Shown: in pieces, positions 18,237 to 27,415 of the stretch | Layout of the letters: every line of letters starts with the position of its first letter | Position numbering within the stretch: position 1 is the stretch's first letter | Assembly (NCBI GenBank): GCA_025360445.1 | Contig: JANYCE010000250.1 | Location: 1-33,069, forward strand | Reading direction: 5' to 3' | DNA length: 33,069 nt | Origin: Betaproteobacteria bacterium | GTDB lineage: Bacteria > Pseudomonadota > Gammaproteobacteria > Burkholderiales > SG8-41 | Program-made: the position numbers and the translations under genes | The notes under the pieces: generated by a model | What the model was told of the DNA's origin: nothing | Seen by the model: only the letters and a program-made list of their open reading frames with translations | Database searches by the model: none

Positions 18237-18701
18237 CTATTTCATCAGTTTGGCGCTGCGCTTAACGGCTTTGACGATATTGATATAGCCGGTGCAACGG
18301 CACAGATTACCTTCGAGACCGTGGTAAATCTCGTCATCGGTCGGGTGCGGATTATCTTTAAGGAAAGCGCTAATCGCCATGATCATGCCTGGCGTGCAAA
18401 AACCGCATTGCAAGGCATGACAATCGGTGAACGCCTGCTGCACCGGATGTAGCTGGTCACCGTTGCTCAAACCTTCGATCGTCACAATGTCGGCCCCGGC
18501 TGCCTGCACCGCCAGCATCGTGCACGACTTCACCGCGCGGCCGTCAACATGCACTGTGCAGCAACCGCATTGACTTGTATCGCAGCCAATATGGGTGCCG
18601 GTCAACTGCAGATGGTCGCGCAGCACGTCGACCAGCAGTGCGCGGTCTTCAACTTCGCGTGAGTGTGTGGTGCCATTTACGGTCAGTTCGATTTTTGTCA
18701 T
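18237..18701 (-). CDS. (2Fe-2S)-binding small subunit, CODH/xanthine dehydrogenase family (CoxS-like)
   Basis: MTKIELTVNGTTHSREVEDRALLVDVLRDHLQLTGTHIGCDTSQCGCCTVHVDGRAVKSCTML...ALQCGFCTPGMIM...GNLCRCTGYINIV; both 2Fe-2S cysteine sets present. Confidence 0.96.
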   Translation of the reverse strand: MTKIELTVNGTTHSREVEDRALLVDVLRDHLQLTGTHIGCDTSQCGCCTVHVDGRAVKSCTMLAVQAAGADIVTIEGLSNGDQLHPVQQAFTDCHALQCGFCTPGMIMAISAFLKDNPHPTDDEIYHGLEGNLCRCTGYINIVKAVKRSAKLMK

Positions 18702-18787
18702 GGTCGTTTGTTCCTGTTGGGGCCATTCATGGTGAAGTATTGCACCCTGAACGACCGTGCATCCTTCATTATCTCGGCGAACGGGTA

Positions 18788-19591
18788 TTATTTTTGAGCC
18801 AGCATATTTAAAAGCGCGCGTTTTGTCATCACCCGCGCAAGATTGGCTCGGTACTCGCGGGTCGCATGTATGTCTTCGTTCATATTGGTCAAGTCCAGCG
18901 GCAAACCCTCGAGCGCCGCGAAATTTAATTTTTTGGTCAACGCCTGTTCCGCCTCGCTCCACCGAAAAACACCTGACGCTGCACCGGTCACAGCGACCCG
19001 CAGCCCCGCTGAACCGTCAGCGACGAAAACTCCGGCCATCGCATAACCCGACGCTGGATGCGCAAATTTTTCATACGCCGCCCGCTTTGGAATATTGAAT
19101 CGCACGCGCACCACGATTTCTCCCTCTTCCAGTGCGGTCGCGAACATCCCCTGAAAAAAATCGCTCGCGCCGATTTCGCGCTTGTTGGTGACTATGGTCG
19201 CATCGAGTGCGAGCACGGCGGCCGGGTAATCGGCGGCCGGATCGTTGTTCGCAATTGAGCCGCCGAGCGTGCCGCGGTTGCGCACCTGCGGGTCGCCAAT
19301 TTGGTAGGCGAGCGACGCGAGCGCCGGCAACGTCTTTTTCACGACCGGTGAAGTAGCGACGTCGTGATGTCGGGTCGCCGCCCCGATCACCAACTGCGCG
19401 TCGTTAACCTCAATGCCTCGCAATTCGGACAAGCCACCTATATCAACCAGGTGCGACGGCTGCGCGAGCCGCTGTTTGAGCGTCGGAATCAAAGTCATGC
19501 CACCCGAAAGCAATTTAGCGTCCGGGTTCGCCGCAATTAACGCTTGCGCGTCGCTCAGCGATTTCGCCTTCACATAATTAAATTGAAACAT
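18788..19591 (-). CDS. FAD-binding medium subunit, CODH/xanthine dehydrogenase family (CoxM-like)
   Basis: MFQFNYVKAKSLSDAQALIAANPDAKLLSGGMTLIPTLKQRL; IGDPQVRNRGTLGGSIANNDPAADYPAAVLAL. Confidence 0.95.
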   Translation of the reverse strand: MFQFNYVKAKSLSDAQALIAANPDAKLLSGGMTLIPTLKQRLAQPSHLVDIGGLSELRGIEVNDAQLVIGAATRHHDVATSPVVKKTLPALASLAYQIGDPQVRNRGTLGGSIANNDPAADYPAAVLALDATIVTNKREIGASDFFQGMFATALEEGEIVVRVRFNIPKRAAYEKFAHPASGYAMAGVFVADGSAGLRVAVTGAASGVFRWSEAEQALTKKLNFAALEGLPLDLTNMNEDIHATREYRANLARVMTKRALLNMLAQK

Positions 19592-19598
19592 GCGGCTC

Positions 19599-21911
19599 CT
19601 ATTTGCTTAAATTGATCTTAGCGCCCTGTATGGCGTGCCAAACTTTGCTGGGCGTGTACGGCATATCAAGATGCCCGACGCCGGCGGGCCGCAGTGCATC
19701 CGTCATTGCATTTGCGAGCGCCGGCAGCGATGCCGTGCAGCCCGATTCTCCCACGCCTTTAGCGCCGATTGCATTCAACTTGCTCGGCACCGGACGGTCG
19801 CCGACATTGATGGCACGCACGAGTCCTGCGCGCGGCATGCCGTAATCCATGAAGCTTCCGGTCAGCAACTGTCCGCTCGCGCGATCGTAAATCACTTCTT
19901 CCTGAAACATCTGACCGGCACCCTGGGTCACACCGCCGTGCACCTGACCTTCTACGATGTGGTGATTAATTACTGTGCCGCAATCGTCGACTGCAACATA
20001 AGATGCGATCTCGGTGACGCCGGTGTCCGGATCGATTTCAACTTCCGCGATATGACAGCCATTCGGCCAGGTTGAGCCGACTGTCGCTTCCGCGATTGTA
20101 TTCATCGGATGCGGATGGCGGCCCGCCAATTTTTCGGCGAGTTGCGTGAAGCTGATCATCTTTTCGCCATCGCGCGACTTGAACGCACCGCCCGCATAGT
20201 CAACCTGCGACGGCTCAAGTTCCATTGCCTCTGCGGCGAGCGGCTTGGCCTGCTCGATCAATTTATCCGCTGCGATTTTACATACGCTGCCAACCCCCGC
20301 CATCGAGCGTGAGCCGCCGGTGTGATTTCCGATCAACTCGCGCGCCGGATCGCATTCGCGCAGCGTGACCGCGTCATGCGGCAGCCCGAGCGCATCGGCA
20401 ACCACCGCTGCAAAAGTCGTCTCGTGCCCCTGCCCTGACGACAAGCTGACCGTGTATACGGTCAGCTTGCCAGCCGCATCGACTTCGATCGCAACCTGGT
20501 CTTTGGGAAACACGCCGGCACCGGTCGCCTCGATAATCGTGGAAAGCCCGATGCCGCGCAATTTGCCGCGCTGTTTTGCTGCAACTCTGCGCGCCTCGAA
20601 GCCGCGCCAATCGGCGCTCGCCAGCGCCTGCTCGAGACACCCTGCAAAGTCTGACGGTTCATACACGCCAACGGTCGGCGTCTTATACGGAAATGCGTCT
20701 GGTGGAATGAAATTTCGCTGACGCAACTCACTGCGCTCGATTTTAAGTTCGTCCGCGGCGCGATCGACGAGACGCTCGATGGCATATGCGATATCGGGCC
20801 GGCCGGCGCCGCGATAGGCGGCAATCGGCACCGTATTCGTAAGCACGACTTTGAAGGCGCCATAGAGTGCCGGAATTTTATAGACGCCCGTCATCAGCGT
20901 CGCCGGATTGCGCAAATGGCTGATCGAACCGGTCGGCGTCAGATAAGCGCCCATGTCGCACAGAAAATCGTAGCGCGCGGCAAGGAACTTTCCTTCGCTG
21001 TCGAGCGCCAGTTCACCGGCGATCGCGAGTCCGCGGCCATGTGCATCCGACATGAAGCCATCCGCGCGCGAGCCGATCCATTTCACCGGGCGGCCAAGTT
21101 TTTTGGCGGCAATCATCAACGCGCCATGCTCGGGATAAACGCCGCTGCGCTGGCCAAAGCTGCCGCCGACGTCATTGCTGTGCACGCGCAACTTCTCCTC
21201 CGGCACGCCCGTCAGCATCGAAAATTGTTTGCGCAACATCATCATGCCCTGGGACGGCGTGTAAATGTCGTAGCTTTCGCTCGCCGCATCGTAGCTGACG
21301 AGACTGCCGCGCGGCTCCATCGGGCTCGGCGCGACGCGCGTCGTCAGCACTTTAAGACGCGTAATGTGGGCGGCTTTTGCGAATGCCTGTTCGACCGCAC
21401 TGGCATCGCCGGTTTCCCATTCAAAACAGAGATTGCCGGGCACGTTTTCATGCAGCTGCGGCGCGCCGGCGGCAAGCGCGTCTTCCACCGTAACTACCGC
21501 GCTTAAGTCCCGATAAACGATTTCAATCGCGTCGATTGCATCCTGCGCGGCGAGTGCAGAGTCCGCGACCACCATCGCAATCGTTTCGCCCACATAACGC
21601 ACGGCATCCGTGGCCAATACCGGGCGGGCGGGCTTTAGAATTTGCCCGCCATTGCGGCCCGCAAATGACATCAAATTGGGAAATTGCGTATAGCCCGCTT
21701 CAACTGCATCGGCGCCGGTAAATACGGCGACTACACCTAGCCGCTTAAGCGCGGGCTCGGCGTTAATCGAAACGATTTGCGCATGCGCGCGATCGGCGCG
21801 CACAAATGCCGCATGTAGTTGACCGGGCAAATTAATGTCAGCCACATAGCAGCCGCGGCCGGTGATTAAACGCAGGTCTTCGCGGCGGTTTGCCGTTGGG
21901 GAATGACTCAT
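19599..21911 (-). CDS. Molybdopterin-binding large subunit, CODH/xanthine dehydrogenase family (form II CoxL-like)
   Basis: Form II active-site motif AYRGAGR (20799-20819) and catalytic-Glu motif GAKGVGESG near the C-terminus. Confidence 0.95.
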   Translation of the reverse strand: MSHSPTANRREDLRLITGRGCYVADINLPGQLHAAFVRADRAHAQIVSINAEPALKRLGVVAVFTGADAVEAGYTQFPNLMSFAGRNGGQILKPARPVLATDAVRYVGETIAMVVADSALAAQDAIDAIEIVYRDLSAVVTVEDALAAGAPQLHENVPGNLCFEWETGDASAVEQAFAKAAHITRLKVLTTRVAPSPMEPRGSLVSYDAASESYDIYTPSQGMMMLRKQFSMLTGVPEEKLRVHSNDVGGSFGQRSGVYPEHGALMIAAKKLGRPVKWIGSRADGFMSDAHGRGLAIAGELALDSEGKFLAARYDFLCDMGAYLTPTGSISHLRNPATLMTGVYKIPALYGAFKVVLTNTVPIAAYRGAGRPDIAYAIERLVDRAADELKIERSELRQRNFIPPDAFPYKTPTVGVYEPSDFAGCLEQALASADWRGFEARRVAAKQRGKLRGIGLSTIIEATGAGVFPKDQVAIEVDAAGKLTVYTVSLSSGQGHETTFAAVVADALGLPHDAVTLRECDPARELIGNHTGGSRSMAGVGSVCKIAADKLIEQAKPLAAEAMELEPSQVDYAGGAFKSRDGEKMISFTQLAEKLAGRHPHPMNTIAEATVGSTWPNGCHIAEVEIDPDTGVTEIASYVAVDDCGTVINHHIVEGQVHGGVTQGAGQMFQEEVIYDRASGQLLTGSFMDYGMPRAGLVRAINVGDRPVPSKLNAIGAKGVGESGCTASLPALANAMTDALRPAGVGHLDMPYTPSKVWHAIQGAKINLSK

Positions 21912-22060
21912 GTTGGAGATTTACAGTTTGATGTGCGAGGCAGAAACGACCGCCAGTCTACCTTGGCGGCCGCGGGGTTGATGGCTTTTTGCAATTTTAC
22001 AGCGACATCTGCGGTTTTGCGCGCCGCCGAATACGCTGAAGCCACGTGGCGCGTGGCCTG

Positions 22061-22318
22061 TCACTCTGAGCAGCGTGCAAATGCATTTCCAATCAAGCTT
22101 ACTCGCGGCGTCGTTCGTCGCGCGCGCGCAGGCCCGATAGCGTTGAACTCCGCAATCATGGAGTCCCGAAGATCCCGCGGCACTGGCAACGTTCCGGATT
22201 GCAGCACATCAAGCAGTTTCTGCCGCCCGAACTCGGGCAGCCGGCGATATTCTTCTTTTGCCTGGACTGCGAGCGAGCGCTTTTCCGCATGCGAGAGCCG
22301 GTCGAGGCTGCGAATCAT
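22061..22318 (-). CDS. Small hypothetical protein (85 aa)
   Basis: MIRSLDRLSHAEKRSLAVQAKEEYRRLPEFGRQKLLDVLQSGTLPVPRDLRDSMIAEFNAIGPARARRTTPRVSLIGNAFARCSE; protein-like composition, weak SD, no competing ORF on the opposite strand that looks real. Confidence 0.5.
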   Translation of the reverse strand: MIRSLDRLSHAEKRSLAVQAKEEYRRLPEFGRQKLLDVLQSGTLPVPRDLRDSMIAEFNAIGPARARRTTPRVSLIGNAFARCSE

Positions 22319-22537
22319 CAGAAGCCTCTGTGCGGTGCAGTGCCGATATCACATTCGCGCTGGTGAAAGCGACACCGCGGCGTTCCGCGCGGGCAGAGCG
22401 CATGAATTAAATGTAATTCGGCGGGACTAAACTACGGGATCAAAACGAGTCTAGAAGCGCGCATCGCCGGAAGGCAACGGTGTCCTACAGAGGAAGCGAC
22501 TCTAATTACAGGAGCTGTTGCGGTTCTGCACGCGCCG

Positions 22538-23518
22538 TCAGCTAATGCAGGCAATTTCGCACGGTTTGCCGCTCGCAATCGAACGAATGATCGCATCGAA
22601 TGCCGCGATCGTGGCCGTCATTTCGGCCGGCGTGATCGGATACGGCGCGCCGCCCTCGACCGCAATCGCAAATGCGTCGAACTCGGCGCGAATAGAATCG
22701 AGCGCGGCATAAGTTTTGCGCTCGACCGGCGCGCCGGAACACCGCACGATGGTTTCGGTTTCACCAACTGCTTCGGCTGACCCGCGGTCGCCGAACGCAT
22801 GGACCCGCCAGTAAAACGGTGACGGGCGGACTGCGCCGAGCGTCCCGCTCATGCCGTTTTTAAATTGAAACAGCACTGAGATCGTATCGCGCGGATCGTG
22901 GCCGCCCTGCATTGAAGTGAACCGGGCATCCACTCGCGCCACCGGTCCCGCCATGCCGACGAACGCATCGAGTATGTGAATACCAGTGCCGGTCATGCCG
23001 GCGCCCGGCGTCTCTGCCGGCTCGTCGCGCCATCCGGCAAAAAAATTACTCGAATTCTCGTTGCTGTAATGGCCTTCGATGTGCATCAACGTGCCAAGAC
23101 TGCCGCCGGCAACTACGCTGCGCAATGCCGTCATTGACGGCCAGAAGCGCTTGTTCTGGCCGACACCGATCACGCGTCCGGCCTCGATGCACGCGGTTAC
23201 GGCGCGTTGCGCATCGGCGTGTTTGAGCGCCAGCGGCTTTTCGCAAAACACGTGCTTGCCGGCTCGCGCGGCAGCAACAATCTGATCGGCGTGCAACGAA
23301 TGCGGCGTGGCGAGCACCACCGCTTCGATTGCGGGATCGGCGAGCACGTCGTCATATTCAGCGCCAAGCGTAATGCCGTGTTGCGCGCCGAACGCTGCGG
23401 TCTCGACGATTTCTTTGGTGACCCCGCGCACGAACTTGAGCCGGGTACTTTTACCCTGTACCGCGTTGACGATATTTTTACCCCACCAGCCGAGACCGAT
23501 GATTGCCGCATTGACCAC
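22538..23518 (-). CDS. Gfo/Idh/MocA-family oxidoreductase
   Basis: VVNAAIIGLGWWGKNIVNAV (Rossmann), VVLATPHSLHADQIVAAARAGKHVFCEKPLAL (EKP motif). GTG start at 23518 chosen. Confidence 0.94.
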   Translation of the reverse strand: MVNAAIIGLGWWGKNIVNAVQGKSTRLKFVRGVTKEIVETAAFGAQHGITLGAEYDDVLADPAIEAVVLATPHSLHADQIVAAARAGKHVFCEKPLALKHADAQRAVTACIEAGRVIGVGQNKRFWPSMTALRSVVAGGSLGTLMHIEGHYSNENSSNFFAGWRDEPAETPGAGMTGTGIHILDAFVGMAGPVARVDARFTSMQGGHDPRDTISVLFQFKNGMSGTLGAVRPSPFYWRVHAFGDRGSAEAVGETETIVRCSGAPVERKTYAALDSIRAEFDAFAIAVEGGAPYPITPAEMTATIAAFDAIIRSIASGKPCEIACIS

Positions 23519-23575
23519 TGATTTCTCCTCGCCTCGTTGACTGCTTAAACCTACCCCCACACGAGAGGCCGTATA

Positions 23576-24679
23576 TCAAATTAATCGCTGAAAACGGCGC
23601 ACGCGCGCTTCATCGACTTCAATACCGAGACCGGGCCCGTCCGGCACCACCACATGACCGCGTACAACGGCGAGCGGCTGAACAGTGAGATCTTCCGCGA
23701 GGTAAGGGCTCGAAATATTGAGACTCCAGTTATTCGTCGGCAACGCCGCTGACAGATGCACCGCCGCTGCCGACGCAATACTTGATTCAGCCGTCTTGCA
23801 CGCGACATTGACCTCCATGCCGAGCTCAGCGCACAAACGGCCGGCATCCATTACACCGCGCAGCCCGCCCAACTTTATGGTCTTTAAACTCACGCCGCGC
23901 GCAGCGCCCGCCGCATGATGGCGGCGGATATGCTCTAACGAGTGAATGCTTTCGTCGGCGCAGATTGGCACCCTGCTAGCCTTCGCAATGCGCGCCATAC
24001 CCTCGATATCGTCCTGGCGTACCGGTTGCTCGAAAAAATCGAGCAGGCTGTCAGCCACCCCGCGCACATAGCGCTCGCCCTCGTCGGCGGTCCAGCCCTG
24101 GTTTGCGTCTGAGGAAATCAGATGACCGGGTCCCAGGGTTTCACACACTCGGCGCGTGCGCTCGGCGTCTATTTCCGGCGAGTTCACACCGACCTTTACC
24201 TTGTAGGCAACATAGCCGGCGGCCAGCAACTGCTTCGCCTCTTTCACGTCTGCCTCCGCGTTGCCGCCGCTGATCATCCACAAGGTCGACACGCGGTCAC
24301 GACGCTTGCCGCCGAGCAGCGCATGCACGGGTTGCCTGGTTGCGCGGCCAACCAGATCGTGCATCGCCATCTCGATTGCGCCTTTCGCCGCCTGATTGCC
24401 GTACATCCACAGATTCATCATCGATATGGCGCCGTCGAAATCTTCGGCCAGGCGGCCCTCAACATACGGCGCAAGATGCCGCACCGCAGCGACCATGCTT
24501 TCAACTGTTTCGCCCGTCATGATCGGCGCCGACGCTGACTCGCCCCAACCGACGATGCCGGTATCCGACTCCATGCGCACGATTAAATTGTCAGCGGTGA
24601 CCAATTCGATACCGGCCATTTTTACAGGCTTAACCAGCGGCAGACTGACTGCAATGGGTTCGATACGCTTTATTTTCAC
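23576..24679 (-). CDS. Mandelate racemase/muconate lactonizing enzyme family protein (enolase superfamily)
   Basis: YKVKVG (KxK), SDANQGWT, FFEQPV, CADESIHS metal and catalytic motifs. Probable GTG start at 24679. Confidence 0.92.
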   Translation of the reverse strand: MKIKRIEPIAVSLPLVKPVKMAGIELVTADNLIVRMESDTGIVGWGESASAPIMTGETVESMVAAVRHLAPYVEGRLAEDFDGAISMMNLWMYGNQAAKGAIEMAMHDLVGRATRQPVHALLGGKRRDRVSTLWMISGGNAEADVKEAKQLLAAGYVAYKVKVGVNSPEIDAERTRRVCETLGPGHLISSDANQGWTADEGERYVRGVADSLLDFFEQPVRQDDIEGMARIAKASRVPICADESIHSLEHIRRHHAAGAARGVSLKTIKLGGLRGVMDAGRLCAELGMEVNVACKTAESSIASAAAVHLSAALPTNNWSLNISSPYLAEDLTVQPLAVVRGHVVVPDGPGLGIEVDEARVRRFQRLI

Positions 24680-24780
24680 GGGAAGCTCGCTTGAAATTAC
24701 TGCGGGACGCAGTGCCGGAACGCCGTACGATTTTACCCGATCGCCGTGCGCCAAATGCAGTGTCAATTCGACTGGGGTTT

Positions 24781-24800
24781 CGGCACAATCAACGGTGCCG
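24781..24800. promoter_or_regulatory. Inverted repeat CGGCAC-N8-GTGCCG in the divergent MR/MLE-Bug intergenic region
   Basis: Perfect 6-bp arms between the start at 24679 (-) and the start at 24834 (+). Confidence 0.35.
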
Positions 24801-24833
24801 ACGTTAAATCATCCGGGCAGAGGTTCAAAGCGT

Positions 24834-25802
24834 ATGTCATTGCCTTATGTTGTGGCTCCGTGCTTGCTCGTGCTTACGCTCGTCGCGCCGCTCGCATTGG
24901 CGCAGGATTATCCGAACAAGCCCATCAGGCTCGTTGCGCCTTTCTCACCCGGCGGCGCGACCGATGTGCTGGCGCGAATCGTCGGCCAGAAAATCAACGA
25001 GCGCATGGGCCAGCCGGTCGTGATCGAAAATCGCGTCGGCGCAGGCGGCAACATTGGCGCCGAACAAGTCGCAAAATCGGCACCCGACGGTTACACATTG
25101 TTGATGGGCGGCGTGCCGCACGCGATCGGCGCCACGCTCTATGCAAAACTCGGTTACGACATGGTGAAAGATCTGACCCCGGTTGCCGAGGTTGCGTCTT
25201 TCCCGAGTGTGCTGGTATTGCATCCGTCGTTGCCCGCCAAATCGGTAAAAGAATTAATCGCGCTCGCCAAAGCGCGGCCCGGCCATTTAAATTTCGGATC
25301 GGCCGGCAACGGCTCGCCGAATCATCTCGCGCTTGAGTGGTTCGACACTCTCGCGGGCGTCAAGATGACGCATGTTCCGTATAAAGGCGCGGGACAAGTT
25401 CTCGGGGATTTGCTTGCCGGTCAACTGCAACTGGCGTCGATGGGCCTGCCGGTCGCGATGCCGCACGTGCAGTCCGGCAAACTGCGTGCAATCGCATTGA
25501 CCGGCGCTGCACGCTCGCCGCTCTTGCCGCGCATCCCCACGGTTGCCGAAGCCGGTCTGCCGGGGTTCGACGTCACATCCTGGTACGGGATTTTCGGCCC
25601 GGCCGTATTGCCGAAAGACATCGTCGCAAAATTAAATTTCGAGATCGGCACTGCGATCACTTCCCCCGAGTTGACTGAGCGCCTGACTGCGCTTGGGGCA
25701 GAGCCCGCATTCAAAACGCCCGCGGCGTTTGCGCAATACGTGCGCGATGAAATTACGAAATGGGCCAGGATTGTTCGGGAATCCGGCGCGAAACTCGATT
25801 AG
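24834..25802 (+). CDS. Bug/TctC-family periplasmic receptor
   Basis: MSLPYVVAPCLLVLTLVAPLALAQDYPNKPIRLVAPFSPGGATDVLARIVGQKINERMGQPVVIENRVGAGGNIGAEQVAKSAPDGYTLL. Confidence 0.95.
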   Translation: MSLPYVVAPCLLVLTLVAPLALAQDYPNKPIRLVAPFSPGGATDVLARIVGQKINERMGQPVVIENRVGAGGNIGAEQVAKSAPDGYTLLMGGVPHAIGATLYAKLGYDMVKDLTPVAEVASFPSVLVLHPSLPAKSVKELIALAKARPGHLNFGSAGNGSPNHLALEWFDTLAGVKMTHVPYKGAGQVLGDLLAGQLQLASMGLPVAMPHVQSGKLRAIALTGAARSPLLPRIPTVAEAGLPGFDVTSWYGIFGPAVLPKDIVAKLNFEIGTAITSPELTERLTALGAEPAFKTPAAFAQYVRDEITKWARIVRESGAKLD

Positions 25803-25882
25803 AGACGGACACTGTTGCACAATTGCCGCTACGCAAAACGAACACTCGTTTACTTAACGAATGCGACCCTTTTGGAGGAAAC

Positions 25883-26953
25883 ATGCTGACTTGCACAAAA
25901 ACGATAGCGTGCGCGGCGGCAGCGAATGCTCCACCGATCAATCCACGCGCCTTAAAATTATTGTCACTTGATATTTACGCGCTTGGTATATACGCGCTCG
26001 GTATATACGCATTAGGCTTTTACGCCGCGCCAGGGTTCGTCCACGGCGCCGATTCCAATTTTCCGACGCGCCCCGTTCGCGTGATCGTTCCCTATTCTCC
26101 CGGCGGCTCGTCCGATGCCGTTGCACGCATCGTGAGTCAAAAGCTCGGTGAAACCTTTGGGCAGCAGTTTGTAATCGACAACCGGCCGGGCGCGGCCGGC
26201 TCGCTCGGCCGTGAACTCGTCGCCAAAGCCACTCCCGACGGATACACCTTGCTGATCGGCGACTCGCCGCACACGATCAACGTTCACGTGCTGCGCCATG
26301 TGCCATACGATCCGATCAAAGATTTCACGCCGATAACGCTGCTCGCCACTGCGCCGCAGGTGCTTGTCATCAACCCGGGTTTTGCGGCGCAGACTCTGAC
26401 GGAGTTTATTGCCGCAGCGAGCGCGCAGCCTGGAAGGCTAAATTATGGTTCCGGCGGCAGCGGCTCGATCACGCATTTGACCGGCGAACTCTTTAAGCTC
26501 GCCGCTCGCGTGAATATCGTGAACGTGCCCTATAAAAGCATAGCGATTGCGACAATCGATGTCATCGGCGGTCAGGTGCAGGCGGCATTTCCAACAGTGC
26601 CGGGAGCGGCGCCGCACGTGCGGGGCGGCCGCTTGCGCGCGCTGGCAATCTCCAGCGCTCAGCGGGTAACCGCCCTCGCTGACGTGCCGACATTTGCAGA
26701 GAGCGGGTTGAGCGGCATGATTGTTACCAACTGGTTCGGTGTTTTTGCGCCCGCGCGCCTGCCGCCGGAGTTGCTGAACAAGCTGCACAAATCGGTGATC
26801 GACGCGATGCAGTCGCCGGACGTGCGCGCCAGATTCTCCAATTTGTCATTGGAGATTTCCACCACGTCGCCACGTGAATTCGAAACCCATCTCAAAAGCG
26901 AGCTCGCACGGTGGGGCGAAGTCGTCAAAGCCGCCGGCATCAGGCCGGAATAG
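25883..26953 (+). CDS. Bug/TctC-family periplasmic receptor with unusual N-terminal repeat
   Basis: FPTRPVRVIVPYSPGGSSDAVARIVSQKLGETFGQQFVIDNRPGAAGSLGRELVAKATPDGYTLL; SD GGAGG upstream of ATG 25883. Confidence 0.94.
   Translation: MLTCTKTIACAAAANAPPINPRALKLLSLDIYALGIYALGIYALGFYAAPGFVHGADSNFPTRPVRVIVPYSPGGSSDAVARIVSQKLGETFGQQFVIDNRPGAAGSLGRELVAKATPDGYTLLIGDSPHTINVHVLRHVPYDPIKDFTPITLLATAPQVLVINPGFAAQTLTEFIAAASAQPGRLNYGSGGSGSITHLTGELFKLAARVNIVNVPYKSIAIATIDVIGGQVQAAFPTVPGAAPHVRGGRLRALAISSAQRVTALADVPTFAESGLSGMIVTNWFGVFAPARLPPELLNKLHKSVIDAMQSPDVRARFSNLSLEISTTSPREFETHLKSELARWGEVVKAAGIRPE
25973..26026 (+). repeat. In-frame 15-bp tandem repeat encoding (IYALG)x3-FYA
   Basis: atttacgcgcttggt / atatacgcgctcggt / atatacgcattaggc / ttttacgcc. 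Confidence 0.95.
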
Positions 26954-26962
26954 CCGGCGAGG

Positions 26963-27394
26963 CTAGCTGAAAATCACGTCGTAAATTCGCTTCGCGTCGT
27001 CCACGCACAAGCCACCCGCACCAGGTCCGCCGACGTCCGTAAAATCGCAGGTCAGGATGCGGTTGTCCGTGGATGACAGGATAGCCTTGGTGTAATTTGT
27101 GCGGGCCAGTGTCTCGGCGGTTTTCGGCGCTGCGTCGCGGGGGCCATGCAGGCGATAGAGCCCGAACGTCGTGTTCGCCGTCGTCGGTTCGACATTGCCT
27201 CGAAATAGCCGGCGGTCGACTTCCACCGTGATGGTGACGACGGCGAGGCCCGCGTATTGAACCGCGCCGTGATAAGCCGCGCCGTCGCGCGCCGTCATCT
27301 GCACCTGCGAGACAGTAGTAGGAAGATAGGCGCAGCCCCCGAGTATCGATGTCAGCAGTAGCAATCCGGCCGAGCGCGTGAGCGTCTTTCCCAT
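26963..27394 (-). CDS. Putative lipoprotein of unknown function
   Basis: MGKTLTRSAGLLLLTSILGGCAYLP: lipobox LGGC; 21 nt downstream of the ThDP enzyme gene on the same strand. Confidence 0.75.
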   Translation of the reverse strand: MGKTLTRSAGLLLLTSILGGCAYLPTTVSQVQMTARDGAAYHGAVQYAGLAVVTITVEVDRRLFRGNVEPTTANTTFGLYRLHGPRDAAPKTAETLARTNYTKAILSSTDNRILTCDFTDVGGPGAGGLCVDDAKRIYDVIFS

Positions 27395-27415
27395 ATCTGT
27401 CTCCTTAAAGTTCTG

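Noticed and set aside
20916-21506. 196-aa plus-strand ORF opposite the large hydroxylase subunit
   Set aside because: Antisense to a conserved molybdopterin-binding protein; composition artefact.
24746-25336. 196-aa ORF overlapping the first tandem Bug gene
   Set aside because: Alternative frame of a clear Bug/TctC gene; Arg-rich noise.
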